64,000 nt of DNA from FEN-1279 sp964400285 (GCA_964400285.1 CAYNTK010000001.1:417422-481421), one strand, 5' to 3'. Shown: positions 1 to 8,482, counted from the stretch's first letter. Numbers and translations: made by a program. Notes: generated by a model from the sequence alone, not told the origin.

Positions 1-662
1 AAAAATTCAATATCATTAGAATTAATAAAACTATTTTTATGTTCAGAATAAATTTTATTTGCAATTTCTTTAATATATTCGCCAACATATCCATCTTCAG
101 GAAAAGGAAATTCAGGATTGAAAATTTGTTCATATCTTGCCTGAATAGATTTCGCAAGATTATCCATTTGTTTGCCTGCATCGTTATAATAATATTCTCT
201 TGTAACTGAATAACCAGTATATTCAAGAAGATTTGAAATAGCTTTACCCAGACATACCTGTCTTCCGTGACCAGCATGAAGTGGACCAGTAGGATTTGCA
301 CTAACCCACTCTACATTAGCAGTTTTACCTGAATTTATATTAAGACTTTTTGAAATAAAATTTTCATCGAGGATATTTAATAATTCTTTTTTATAATAGT
401 TTTCTGAAATAAAAAAATTTATAAATCCTGGTCCAGCAATTTCAGTCTCTTCTATATAATCTAAATTTAATTTAATATTATCAATGATTGACTTTGCTAT
501 GTCTTTTGGGTTTTTCTTCAATTCTTTGGAAATTAACAAAGCAATATTAGAAGATAGATCTCCAAATTTTGTATCTTTAGGTTCTTCAATTGTAAATTCT
601 ATAATTGGATAATTTAAAACATTTAAAGTATTTATTATATTTGATTTAATATAATCTTTCAA
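1..662 (-). CDS. argS: Arginyl-tRNA synthetase, 3' end cut by the window edge
   Basis: Class I aminoacyl-tRNA synthetase that charges tRNA-Arg. About 220 N-terminal residues are visible on the minus strand and the frame stays open to base 1. The N-terminal additional domain (KDYIKSNIINTLNVL..., with FGDLSSNIAL) is followed by the family block WVSANPTGPLHAGHGRQ, in which HAGH is the HIGH-type ATP motif, and then by YYNDAGKQM. No ATG is available: the frame is closed by a TGA a little upstream of 682, so the TTG at 660-662 is the likely start and gives an N terminus (MKDYIKS...) normal for ArgS. There is no Shine-Dalgarno sequence. The gene starts 20 bases after the stop of the reductase gene at 682 and is probably cotranscribed with it. 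Identification is secure; the exact start is less certain. Confidence 0.93.
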   Translation of the reverse strand, partial: MKDYIKSNIINTLNVLNYPIIEFTIEEPKDTKFGDLSSNIALLISKELKKNPKDIAKSIIDNIKLNLDYIEETEIAGPGFINFFISENYYKKELLNILDENFISKSLNINSGKTANVEWVSANPTGPLHAGHGRQVCLGKAISNLLEYTGYSVTREYYYNDAGKQMDNLAKSIQARYEQIFNPEFPFPEDGYVGEYIKEIANKIYSEHKNSFINSNDIEF

Positions 663-681
663 TTTTTCTATTTTTAATTTT

Positions 682-1662
682 TTAAAGCCAATTCATTTTT
701 TTATACCATTCGATAGTTTTAGCGAAAGATTCTTCGAGAGTATATAATTCTTTAAATCCAAGTTCATTTTTTGCTTTTATATTAGAAAAGACCCATTTTT
801 TTCTTGTTATATCGAAACATTTTTCTATATTTAGAGTAGTAGCATTTTGAGAAAAAATCGAGAAAAACTGTGCAATCGCTCCAACAATATATACGATAAA
901 ATGAGGAATTCTCAATTTTAATGCTTTTTTTCCGAGCAGCTTAGATGTAATATTTCCAATTTCATTCCAATTATATTCTTTATCTGAACAAATAAAATAT
1001 ATACTTCCACTTTTTGTAACTTTTTCAGTTGCAAGTATAATTCCATTTATAAGGTCTTCTATATAAATCAAGCTTAAATATTTTTCTCTAAATCCTATTA
1101 CACTATTAAGACCTTTAGCAAAAGTTTTAAAATAAACCAGAATTTCTGTATCTCTTGGACCAAAAACTGCAGGTGGTCTGATTATTACAACGGGAAATTT
1201 ATCTTTATATTTTAAGACTTCATCTTCAGCAAGTTTTTTTGTAATACCGTAAGTTGTTTTTGGTTTGCATTCATATTCTTCATCCATTGGTTTATCATCA
1301 GGATTAGGACCACAAACAGCACCCGAAGAAATGTGAATAAATTTTTTTATATTTGGATTATTTTTTAAAGTAATTTCGAGTAAGTTTTTTGTTGCTAGAT
1401 AGTTTCCTTTTTTAAAACCTTCTTTTGTTTTTGATTTAACAACTCCTGCAACGTGAAATACATAATCCATATCTTTGATAACACTGGATAAAACATCGTT
1501 AGAAAATAAATCACCTTCAATAAAATGAAAATTTTTATTATTGAGCCAACGTAAATTTGAAGTTTTACGAATAAGGCAATATACTTCATAATTTTTCTTA
1601 AGAAGTGAGTCTGCTAAATGACTTCCAACAAAACCACTTGCACCTGTTATAAGAGCTTTCAT
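682..1662 (-). CDS. NAD(P)-dependent epimerase/dehydratase, extended SDR; candidate 3-ketosphinganine reductase (CerR-like)
   Basis: 326-residue Rossmann-fold oxidoreductase of the extended SDR family. The nucleotide motif GASGFVG lies at residues 7-13, Ser-Ser at 112-113, and the catalytic YGITK at 138-142. A hydrophobic stretch near residues 255-270 could associate with membrane. It is divergently placed next to a serine-palmitoyltransferase-like gene at 1764. In Caulobacter the ceramide genes spt and cerR are neighbours and CerR is an SDR of this general annotation, so reduction of 3-ketosphinganine is a reasonable inference. A nucleotide-sugar epimerase or a steroid-like dehydrogenase is the alternative. 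The family is sure; the substrate is not. Confidence 0.88.
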   Translation of the reverse strand: MKALITGASGFVGSHLADSLLKKNYEVYCLIRKTSNLRWLNNKNFHFIEGDLFSNDVLSSVIKDMDYVFHVAGVVKSKTKEGFKKGNYLATKNLLEITLKNNPNIKKFIHISSGAVCGPNPDDKPMDEEYECKPKTTYGITKKLAEDEVLKYKDKFPVVIIRPPAVFGPRDTEILVYFKTFAKGLNSVIGFREKYLSLIYIEDLINGIILATEKVTKSGSIYFICSDKEYNWNEIGNITSKLLGKKALKLRIPHFIVYIVGAIAQFFSIFSQNATTLNIEKCFDITRKKWVFSNIKAKNELGFKELYTLEESFAKTIEWYKKMNWL

Positions 1663-1679
1663 ATTTTCTTAAATTATAA

Positions 1680-1715
1680 CATAGAAATTATCAATAATAA
1701 TATGTATTTTCTATG
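1680..1715. repeat. Dyad CATAGAAA / TTTCTATG in the divergent promoter region
   Basis: Eight-base inverted repeat (1680-1687 and 1708-1715) in the 101-base gap between the divergent SDR and SPT-like genes. It could be an operator or a chance hairpin in A/T-rich DNA. No promoter elements stand out. Confidence 0.3.
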
Positions 1716-1763
1716 ATAATTTTTATATAAATAATATTTAAATAATTTTTCATAAAACGGATA

Positions 1764-2957
1764 ATGGATCTTTTTCAAAAATGTTACAATTTTACAAGAG
1801 CAGATGAGGTAAAAGCATTAGGAGTTTATCCTTATTTTAGGGCAATAGAACAAAATGAAGGACCGGTTGTCAATATTGAAGGAAGACCTGTGATAATGGC
1901 TGGTTCGAATAATTATCATGGCTTAACAATACATCCAAAGGTTTTAGAAGCAGCACAAAAGGCACTTAAGCAATACGGGACAGGATGTTCGGGTTCAAGA
2001 TATTTGACAGGGACACTCGATTTACATATCAGATTAGAAGAAAAACTTGCGGATTTTATAGGTAAAGAAGCGGTATTATTATATTCAACAGGATATCAAA
2101 CTGCACAAGGAGTAATACCAACCCTTGCAATAAAAGGGGAATATGTTGTTTCGGATAAAGATAATCATGCAAGTATAGTTGCAGGAAATTTAATGGCAAA
2201 GGGAAGTTTTTGTGATGTAAGAAGATATCAGCATAATGATATGAGAAGTTTGGAAACGGTTTTAAAGTCGTTACCGTTAGAAGCAGGCAAGATTGTAGTA
2301 TCTGATGGAGTATTTTCAACCACAGGGGAAATTGTAGAATTACCTGAACTTGTAAGAATATGTAAAAAATATAATGCAAGGTTAATGATAGATGATGCAC
2401 ATTCGACTGGTGTAATTGGAAAGGGTGGAAGAGGAACTGCATCGGAATTTGGTTTAGATAAAGAAGTCGATATGATAATGGGAACATTTTCAAAGACATT
2501 TGCTTCTCTTGGAGGGTTCATTGGTTCGGAAAAGCCTGTTATTAATTATTTAAAACATCATTCGTCAGCATTAATTTTTTCAGCATCTCCGACACCAGCG
2601 GCGGTAGCAGCAGCAGAAGCAGCCCTTGAAATTTTAAAAGCAGAACCTGAAAGAGTGGAAAGATTAGCAAAGAATGCAAAAAAAATGAGAGAGGGTTTTA
2701 GAGCTATGGGATTTAGGACACTTGAAGGTAAAACCCCAATTGTTCCAGTTATTTTAGGTGAAGATATGTTAGTATTTCAATTTTGGCGAAAACTTTTTGA
2801 TGCTGGTGTTTTTGTGAACGCTTTCGTTTCACCTGGTGTTCCCCAAAATCTTGCAATGCTTAGAACTTCATATATGGCAACTCATGAAGATAAACATTTA
2901 GATAAAATTCTTGAAATATTTGGTGATATTGGTAGAGAGATGGGAATTATTAATTAA
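1764..2957 (+). CDS. Serine palmitoyltransferase-like PLP enzyme (alpha-oxoamine synthase)
   Basis: 397-residue fold-type I PLP enzyme of the alpha-oxoamine synthase family, which condenses an amino acid with an acyl-thioester. Visible signatures are the N-terminal GVYPYFRAIE block typical of bacterial SPT-like members, His135 (DNHAS) that would stack on PLP, DDAHSTG at 210-216, and the Schiff-base lysine Lys244 in GTFSKTF. Serine palmitoyltransferase (first step of sphingolipid synthesis) fits better than 2-amino-3-ketobutyrate ligase or BioF, because no threonine dehydrogenase or biotin genes are nearby and a divergent reductase sits beside it. The ATG at 1764 has only a weak GGA upstream. 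It is followed by a strong terminator at 3001. The family is sure; the SPT assignment is likely. Confidence 0.87.
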   Translation: MDLFQKCYNFTRADEVKALGVYPYFRAIEQNEGPVVNIEGRPVIMAGSNNYHGLTIHPKVLEAAQKALKQYGTGCSGSRYLTGTLDLHIRLEEKLADFIGKEAVLLYSTGYQTAQGVIPTLAIKGEYVVSDKDNHASIVAGNLMAKGSFCDVRRYQHNDMRSLETVLKSLPLEAGKIVVSDGVFSTTGEIVELPELVRICKKYNARLMIDDAHSTGVIGKGGRGTASEFGLDKEVDMIMGTFSKTFASLGGFIGSEKPVINYLKHHSSALIFSASPTPAAVAAAEAALEILKAEPERVERLAKNAKKMREGFRAMGFRTLEGKTPIVPVILGEDMLVFQFWRKLFDAGVFVNAFVSPGVPQNLAMLRTSYMATHEDKHLDKILEIFGDIGREMGIIN

Positions 2958-3000
2958 TATAAAATTAATTTGTTGTAGATAAATTGAAAAAAAAAATTTA

Positions 3001-3039
3001 AGCTTTGTAAATTTTCTATTTTACAAAGCTATTTTTTTT
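3001..3039 (+). terminator. Rho-independent terminator after the SPT-like gene
   Basis: Perfect 11-bp stem (3001-3011 with 3020-3030), 8-base loop, then a run of seven T at 3032-3038. An A-tract precedes the stem, so it could also work on the minus strand. Confidence 0.88.
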
Positions 3040-3063
3040 ATAATAAATTTATTTAAATTTTTG

Positions 3064-3071
3064 TATTTTTG
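3064..3071 (+). promoter_or_regulatory. Candidate Bacteroidota-type -7 element
   Basis: TATTTTTG matches the TAnnTTTG -7 consensus of the Bacteroidota primary sigma factor and sits 20 bases before the start codon at 3092, just after the preceding terminator. No clear -33 TTG is seen at the right spacing. Confidence 0.4.
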
Positions 3072-3091
3072 AAAATTAAATGAAATGAAAT

Positions 3092-3514
3092 ATGATGAAT
3101 TATTTTAAATTAGCCTTTTTGGGATTTGTTGTTTTAAGCTTTATTTCCTGTGGAAAAAATGATGTCGTTAAAAAAATAGAAAAAAAAATTGAAATTGAAA
3201 ATGCTGGAGATGAAATTGATACAGTTGAATTGACACCTCAAGAAGAATTTAGTTCTGCATTGGTTAGTGATATTTTGGATGTTTATGATGAAGAATTACA
3301 AATTTATCTCGAAGAAGAAATTTATCCGATTGCATCAAAATCAAATAAAATAACAATAGATAAGATATCGTCTTCATTATATTTATTACAATATGAGGAA
3401 AATGGTAATAGCAAAAATTTATTGATACAAAAGTTTTATAATCCTATAAAAAAAGATTTCTTTTTCGATAAGCGAGAAGTTCAAAATGATGCAATAAGAC
3501 AATTTTTAAAATGA
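3092..3514 (+). CDS. Small putative lipoprotein of unknown function
   Basis: 140 residues. An N-terminal hydrophobic signal ends at a lipobox-like sequence with Cys20 (LSFISC), so export and lipidation are likely. The mature part is acidic and rich in Glu and Asp (residues 30-90), with no motif I recognise. A second ATG one codon later is an equally good start. The stop codon overlaps the ATG of the next gene (ATGA at 3511), so it is translationally coupled to the P-loop kinase although their roles seem unrelated. Confidence 0.7.
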   Translation: MMNYFKLAFLGFVVLSFISCGKNDVVKKIEKKIEIENAGDEIDTVELTPQEEFSSALVSDILDVYDEELQIYLEEEIYPIASKSNKITIDKISSSLYLLQYEENGNSKNLLIQKFYNPIKKDFFFDKREVQNDAIRQFLK

Positions 3515-4050
3515 ATCAAAAGAGAATAATAGCAGTAGTGGGAATGTGTGGCTCGGGGAAATCCGAAGCCGTAAAGTATTTTGTTAATAAAGGTTATAGG
3601 AAAGTTTATTTCGGTGATGTTGTGATTAGGGAATTGAAAAAACTGGGTTTGGAAATAAATGAAGCTAACGAAAGAAAAGTAAGAGAAGAATTAAGAAAAA
3701 AATTTGGTATGGGTGTAATGGCATTACAAAGTATTGATTTAATAAAAGAGTATTTTGAAATCGGTAATGTCGTTATAGAAAGTATGTATTCGTGGGAAGA
3801 ATTTAAGATAATAAAAGAAGAATTTGGTGAATTATTTGAAGTAATTGCAATTTACACAACAAAGAAATTAAGATATGAGAGATTAGCCAAAAGAGGATTT
3901 AGGCCTTTAACCGTAGAAGAAGCTATATCTCGAGATATAAGTGAAATTGAAAATCTCGAAAAAGGAGGACCGATTTCATTCGCGGATTATACTATAATTA
4001 ACGATACAAGTTTGGAAAATCTAAATAAAAATTTGGAGAAATTATTTTGA
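3511..4050 (+). CDS. P-loop nucleotide kinase, UPF0200/dephospho-CoA-kinase-like
   Basis: 179 residues with a Walker A motif GMCGSGKS at 11-18 at the very N terminus and a small-kinase (AAA_17/NMP-kinase) layout. The pattern GxxGSGKSEA...G..V.FGDVV.RE resembles the archaeal UPF0200 family more than bacterial CoaE or Tmk. It lies between a lipoprotein gene and a dCMP deaminase, overlapping both junctions (ATGA at 3511, TTGA at 4047), which suggests a nucleotide-related substrate such as a (d)NMP. The substrate cannot be read from the sequence. Confidence 0.75.
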   Translation: MNQKRIIAVVGMCGSGKSEAVKYFVNKGYRKVYFGDVVIRELKKLGLEINEANERKVREELRKKFGMGVMALQSIDLIKEYFEIGNVVIESMYSWEEFKIIKEEFGELFEVIAIYTTKKLRYERLAKRGFRPLTVEEAISRDISEIENLEKGGPISFADYTIINDTSLENLNKNLEKLF

Positions 4051-4538
4051 AAAGAAAAGATTACATTAGTTGGGATGAATATTTTATGGGTATAGCATTA
4101 CTTTCTGCATTACGGAGTAAAGATCCGAATACCCAAGTTGGTGCGTGTATTGTAGGAAAGAATAATAAGATAGTCGGAATTGGGTATAATGGTTTTCCAA
4201 TAGGTTGTAGTGATGATGAATTTCCTTGGGAAAGGAAAGGTAAAAATCCAAACGATACAAAGTATCCTTATGTAGTTCACGCTGAAGCGAATGCAATATT
4301 GAACTCGACGAAAGATTTGCATGGAGCAAGATTATATGTTGGATTATATCCTTGTAATGAATGTGCAAAATTGATAATACAATCTGGTATAGTAGAGATA
4401 ATATATTTATCTGATAAATATAAAAATACAGATTCAACTAAAGCAGCAAGGAAAATGTTCGAGAAAGCAGGTGTAAAAGAAAAGCAATTGATTCTTAAAA
4501 ATAAAATTATCAAATTAGATTACGAAAAAGTTCTTTAG
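4047..4538 (+). CDS. Deoxycytidylate (dCMP) deaminase family protein
   Basis: 163-residue zinc deaminase of the CDA/dCMP deaminase fold, expected to convert dCMP to dUMP for dTTP synthesis. The zinc site is complete: His78-Ala-Glu80 (HAEAN) and Cys103/Cys106 (PCNECAK). N-terminal KDPNTQVGACIV and YNGFPIGC are typical of dCMP deaminases and ComEB. It starts at TTG 4047, overlapping the kinase stop as TTGA; no in-frame ATG occurs before the conserved WDEYFMG region. A cobalamin riboswitch begins within a few bases of its stop codon. Confidence 0.93.
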   Translation: MKRKDYISWDEYFMGIALLSALRSKDPNTQVGACIVGKNNKIVGIGYNGFPIGCSDDEFPWERKGKNPNDTKYPYVVHAEANAILNSTKDLHGARLYVGLYPCNECAKLIIQSGIVEIIYLSDKYKNTDSTKAARKMFEKAGVKEKQLILKNKIIKLDYEKVL

Positions 4539-4540
4539 AA

Positions 4541-4716
4541 TAATATTCTGGTTCACTACTGAAACGGTGATTAATAGGGAATCCGGTGAAATTCCGGAAC
4601 TGTCCACGCAACTGTAATTGTGAAGATTAGTCTAACTTTTTTGCCACTGTTCTATTTAATGGATGGGAAGGCAGACTAAAAATTGCACATAAGTCAGGAG
4701 ACCTGCCCGAATATAT
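4541..4716 (+). ncRNA. Cobalamin (B12) riboswitch aptamer
   Basis: Clear AdoCbl-class aptamer. The core GGTGATTAATAGGGAA (4566-4581) is followed by the CCGGTGAAATTCCGG hairpin and TGTCCACGCAACTGTAA. GCCACTG lies at 4643-4649, and the B12 box AAGTCAGGAGACCTGCC at 4691-4707. A P1 helix can be drawn between ATATTC (4543-4548) and GAATAT (4709-4714). The aptamer starts 2-5 bases after the deaminase stop, so its promoter must lie inside the upstream gene or further back. It controls the BtuB-like operon through the terminator at 4762-4825. Confidence 0.97.
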
Positions 4717-4761
4717 ATTTCATATTCTTCGATGGAAAAGAATAATTGAATAATTAAGATT

Positions 4762-4825
4762 AAAACTCTTTTTTTCTTCATAAGTTTTTCCGTTTTAAGG
4801 ATATGAAGGCAAAAAGAGTTTTTTT
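4762..4825 (+). terminator. Riboswitch expression platform terminator
   Basis: Long interrupted hairpin: 4762-4773 pairs with 4811-4822 (12 bp) and CTTCATA 4776-4782 pairs with TATGAAG 4802-4808, ending in a T-run. It sits between the aptamer and the receptor start codon at 4834. This indicates that ligand binding stops transcription before btuB. Confidence 0.87.
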
Positions 4826-4833
4826 ATTTAGAA

Positions 4834-6750
4834 ATGAAATTAAAATATTTATACATATTATTACTTTTTTATCAGGGGATTAACATTGCACAAGTGTCTT
4901 CGTCAAAAGATACAGTATTCAAAACTGAAGAAATAAATGTTATAAGTAATCGTATAGAAACAAGTATTTTCTGGTCACCTACATCAATCAATTTAATAGA
5001 TGGCAGACAGATAAATTCAAGTAATGGAGAGCGTCTTTCGGATATTCTCAAGTCATCAGGGAATGTTTTTATAAAATCTTACGGTAGTAATGCTTCTTTA
5101 AATACGATATCGTTTAATGGACTTGGAGCCGAGCATACACTGATTTTAATAGATGGTTGTAAAATAAATTCTATTCAGAATTCACAAACCGATTTATCTA
5201 TTATTCCAAAAGATAAAATTGAAAAGATAGAAATTTTAAATAACGGTGCAAGTTCAGTTTATGGAAGCAATGCAATAGGAGGAGTTGTAAATATTATAAC
5301 AAAAGATAAACTTAATGATAAAGCAAAATATAAAATAACAGGAAACTATGGCTCATTCGGTCAGCAAAAAATAATAGCTGAATATTTAAATTCTATAGAT
5401 AATTTAAATTTCGATGTTTTATATTCTCAGGAAAAAGCAAAAGATAATTTTAAATATTATTATAACAATGGTATCGAAAAAGTAATTAAGGAAAGAGTAA
5501 ATAATGATTTTAATATGAGTCATTTTTATTTAAATCTTGATTATAAATTTAATTTAGAAAATGAGATTAAATATACATCAGGATACTATGTACAGAGAAG
5601 GAATTTACCTGGAATGGAAACTGGAACTCCTGCTTCGTTTTCTGAACAAAAAGATTTTAATTGGAATAATAAACTTAGTATCAAACATATTTTTCATAAA
5701 GATTTCGAATTAATTTCAGAAGTAAATTATCAAAATAATTTAATGAAGTATAAGGATATTATAAGTAATGACTTTTACAAAAATTTAGTTTTGTCGAACA
5801 CTTCATTAATTAATTACAAAAAAAATAATTTTAAAAATACTTCAGGATTTGAAATCGTTTATACTGAATTAAACACAGGCAATTATGAATCTTTTGTACA
5901 TAGAAATCAGTATGGTATTTTTTCTTCATCAGAGTACAATTTTGGTAGTAAATTGAAAATCTTTCCATCAATTCGATATGACTTTATTAATGACATAAGT
6001 AAAAATATTGTAACAGGAAAATTTGGTATTAATTTAAGAACGTTTGACAAATTAAGTTTAAATATTCGTTCGAGCATAGGAAATAATTATAGTGCTCCGA
6101 CATTCAATGAGTTATATTGGTTGAAATCAGGTGATAAAAATTTAAAAGCAGAAAAATCTATAAATTTTGATGCAGGAATAATTTTAGGTATTAATTTTAT
6201 TTTTGAAAATATTTTTGAATTAAATTATACAAAAATAAAGCTCAATGATAAAATTGTATGGAAACCAGCGGAAAATGGATTATGGAAACCTTTTAATTTA
6301 GATAAATCGGAATCAGATATTTTTTCTTTTACTGCAAAGTTCAAAAAAAACATTACGAAAGAAATCAATATAAATTTGGATTATAATTATACATATAATA
6401 GCTCTAAGAAGATATCGGAAGATTATCCAGGTGACCTTTCATACGGTAAACAAATATTTTATATTCCAATAGAAATATCGAAAATAAATTTCAATTTAGG
6501 TTATAAGGACGCTGGAATTAATTTATTTTATAGTTTTTTAGGTAAACGATATTCCGATTTTGAAAATAAAGTCAGGTTACCTGTAATTGATTTGTTAGAT
6601 GGTAATTTATACTATTCATTCAAATTAAGTGAATTAATTCTAAAAACAAAACTCGAAATTAATAATATTCTAAATCAAGACTATAATATTATATCTGGGT
6701 ATCCTATGCCCCTTAGAAATTATAAATTTATAATAAGTTTAATTTATTAA
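4834..6750 (+). CDS. btuB: TonB-dependent outer-membrane receptor, BtuB-like (cobalamin uptake)
   Basis: 638-residue TonB-dependent receptor. A signal peptide covers about residues 1-20, a TonB-box-like TEEINVISNR lies at 31-40, and a plug domain (about 45-165) contains the typical IDGCKIN, IEKIEILNNGASSVYGSNAIGGVVNIITK pattern, split here by position. The rest is a beta-barrel rich in alternating aromatic strands that ends in a C-terminal aromatic residue. Control by a cobalamin riboswitch and linkage to a corrinoid adenosyltransferase point to vitamin B12 or another corrinoid as substrate. The ATG lies 9 bases after the regulatory terminator. Confidence 0.92.
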   Translation: MKLKYLYILLLFYQGINIAQVSSSKDTVFKTEEINVISNRIETSIFWSPTSINLIDGRQINSSNGERLSDILKSSGNVFIKSYGSNASLNTISFNGLGAEHTLILIDGCKINSIQNSQTDLSIIPKDKIEKIEILNNGASSVYGSNAIGGVVNIITKDKLNDKAKYKITGNYGSFGQQKIIAEYLNSIDNLNFDVLYSQEKAKDNFKYYYNNGIEKVIKERVNNDFNMSHFYLNLDYKFNLENEIKYTSGYYVQRRNLPGMETGTPASFSEQKDFNWNNKLSIKHIFHKDFELISEVNYQNNLMKYKDIISNDFYKNLVLSNTSLINYKKNNFKNTSGFEIVYTELNTGNYESFVHRNQYGIFSSSEYNFGSKLKIFPSIRYDFINDISKNIVTGKFGINLRTFDKLSLNIRSSIGNNYSAPTFNELYWLKSGDKNLKAEKSINFDAGIILGINFIFENIFELNYTKIKLNDKIVWKPAENGLWKPFNLDKSESDIFSFTAKFKKNITKEININLDYNYTYNSSKKISEDYPGDLSYGKQIFYIPIEISKINFNLGYKDAGINLFYSFLGKRYSDFENKVRLPVIDLLDGNLYYSFKLSELILKTKLEINNILNQDYNIISGYPMPLRNYKFIISLIY

Positions 6751-6751
6751 C

Positions 6752-7408
6752 ATGAAAAAAATAACAAATAACATATCTGCAGGAGGAAAAAAACTCCATG
6801 ATAGAATGTTGAAAACAATTGAAGGTTATAAAAAACTTAAAGATGAAGATAAACATTGCATACACATATATTACGGTTATGGAAAAGGAAAAACAACAAG
6901 CACTATTGGTTTGGCTATAAGAGCTATTGGAGCAGGTAAAAAAGTAATTATGATACAATTCGACAAAGGATATGATGGAAAAAATGAACATTATTCTGAA
7001 AGGAATGTCTTAAGGAAGTTAAAAGAAATTGGATACAATATAGAAATTTATGCAACTGGTTGTGAAAGAATGAATGCAGATGGGACTTTCAGGTTTAAGA
7101 ATACAAAAGATGATTTTACTGAAGCGAAGAAAGGATTAAAAATTGCAAAAGAATTTATTGTAAAAGGTTCACAAGATTTATTGATATTGGACGAAGCAAT
7201 TGCAGCAGTAGCTTACAATTTATTAGATAAAAAAGATATAGAGGATTTAATTGATTTATTTAAAAAACATAAGAAATTCGAATTGGTTTTTACAGGTCAT
7301 AAGCTATGGGCAGGGTTAGCAGAAAAGGTCAATTTAATTACCGAAATGAGAAAGGTCAAGCATTATTTCGATGATGGCATTCCAGCAAGAGAAGGTATTG
7401 AATTCTAA
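6752..7408 (+). CDS. cobO: Corrinoid adenosyltransferase (CobO/BtuR type)
   Basis: 218-residue ATP:cob(I)alamin adenosyltransferase of the CobA/CobO/BtuR family, which makes the adenosyl form of imported or synthesised corrinoids in the cytoplasm. The family P-loop GYGKGKTT is at 42-49, followed by STIGLAIRAIGAGKKV and IQFDKG; LILDEAIAA (Walker B-like) and FTGHKLWAGL also match. An N-terminal extension of about 35 residues resembles that of CobO. It begins 1 base after the btuB stop and is therefore under riboswitch control. It may also salvage incomplete corrinoids. Confidence 0.93.
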   Translation: MKKITNNISAGGKKLHDRMLKTIEGYKKLKDEDKHCIHIYYGYGKGKTTSTIGLAIRAIGAGKKVIMIQFDKGYDGKNEHYSERNVLRKLKEIGYNIEIYATGCERMNADGTFRFKNTKDDFTEAKKGLKIAKEFIVKGSQDLLILDEAIAAVAYNLLDKKDIEDLIDLFKKHKKFELVFTGHKLWAGLAEKVNLITEMRKVKHYFDDGIPAREGIEF

Positions 7409-7438
7409 AAATATTTTTTAACCTTAATTAATATTATA

Positions 7439-8482
7439 ATGAAAAAAATTTATTTAATTATTTTCAGTGTTTTGTTGATTGCATCTGGATGTAACAGAGA
7501 TTCGGTTGTAGATCCTAATAATATTATAACAAATCCTTTTACCAAAAAAGGATTATATATTTTATCTGAAGGGTCTTTTTCACCGGGAACATCGAATTTA
7601 TCGTTTTATGATTTTGACACAATGTATTATGATAACATATTTAAACCTGGTAATATAGGATTATTTCCTGATGGTTTGATTTACGATGGTAAAAATTTGT
7701 TTTTAACAGAACAGGGGACTTATGGTGGTCAAGGGAAAATTTATAAATTGGATACTGGGGGAACAGTAATAAATTCGAGTATAGTTGGTGTAAATCCATA
7801 TTCGCTTTGTATTGTAAATAGTAAGATTTACATAACAAATATGAATGGGGATATTCGTGTTCACAGCAAAGAGAACTTTGCATTTTTAAAGTCAATTGTT
7901 TCGGGAATAAATCCTCAAGAAATTTTATATCATAACGGAAAAGTATTTGTATGTAACTACGGCGGATATAATTCTGTTCCTGATGATTCTACGGTATCAG
8001 TGATAGATGTTCAGAAAGATAGTGTTATTAATAGAATAACATTAATAAAAAGTCCATCCTCAATAGCTGTGACAAATGACAACAAATTGCTCGTTGGATG
8101 TGAAGGAGCAAACGGTAAGATTTATTTAATTGACCCTTCAACTTATATTAAGCTTGATTCATTTTCTATTGTTGGTGGATTTAGTAGAGACATATCCGTG
8201 GATAAAACATCAAATGATGTTTATTTTATTTCAAATACATTAAATATCGTAAAACTAAATCTTATTACTAAACAGACTCAAACAATAATTAACAATCCAA
8301 CACCAAGTTCAAATTATTTTTATGGTTATATTTTTGATTCAAAGAGGCAAAATCATTATGTTGCAAACGCAAGAAATTTTACCACAAACGGTATAATACA
8401 TAAATACGATGTTAATGGAACTCTTTTGTTGTCTTTTACAACTGCTATAGCACCAAGAAGATTTTTAATTTTAGGTGATTAG
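7439..8482 (+). CDS. Beta-propeller surface lipoprotein, BtuG-like (DUF5074/YncE family)
   Basis: 347 residues. The signal peptide has a lipobox and lipid-attached Cys18 (LIASGC), followed by repeated four-strand blade units (LYILSEG..., GLIYDGKNLFLTEQG, SLCIVNSKIYITNMNG, EILYHNGKVFVCNYG, ...) of a YncE/DUF5074-like seven-blade propeller. In Bacteroides thetaiotaomicron, BtuG is a propeller lipoprotein that binds B12 at the cell surface and hands it to BtuB. The same order (riboswitch, btuB, adenosyltransferase, propeller) supports a BtuG role here. That role is inferred from fold and context. Confidence 0.85.
   Translation: MKKIYLIIFSVLLIASGCNRDSVVDPNNIITNPFTKKGLYILSEGSFSPGTSNLSFYDFDTMYYDNIFKPGNIGLFPDGLIYDGKNLFLTEQGTYGGQGKIYKLDTGGTVINSSIVGVNPYSLCIVNSKIYITNMNGDIRVHSKENFAFLKSIVSGINPQEILYHNGKVFVCNYGGYNSVPDDSTVSVIDVQKDSVINRITLIKSPSSIAVTNDNKLLVGCEGANGKIYLIDPSTYIKLDSFSIVGGFSRDISVDKTSNDVYFISNTLNIVKLNLITKQTQTIINNPTPSSNYFYGYIFDSKRQNHYVANARNFTTNGIIHKYDVNGTLLLSFTTAIAPRRFLILGD

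Noticed and set aside
1395..1589. Open frames on the opposite or shifted frames of many genes (for example here)
   Set aside because: They lie entirely within well-supported genes and have no recognisable products.
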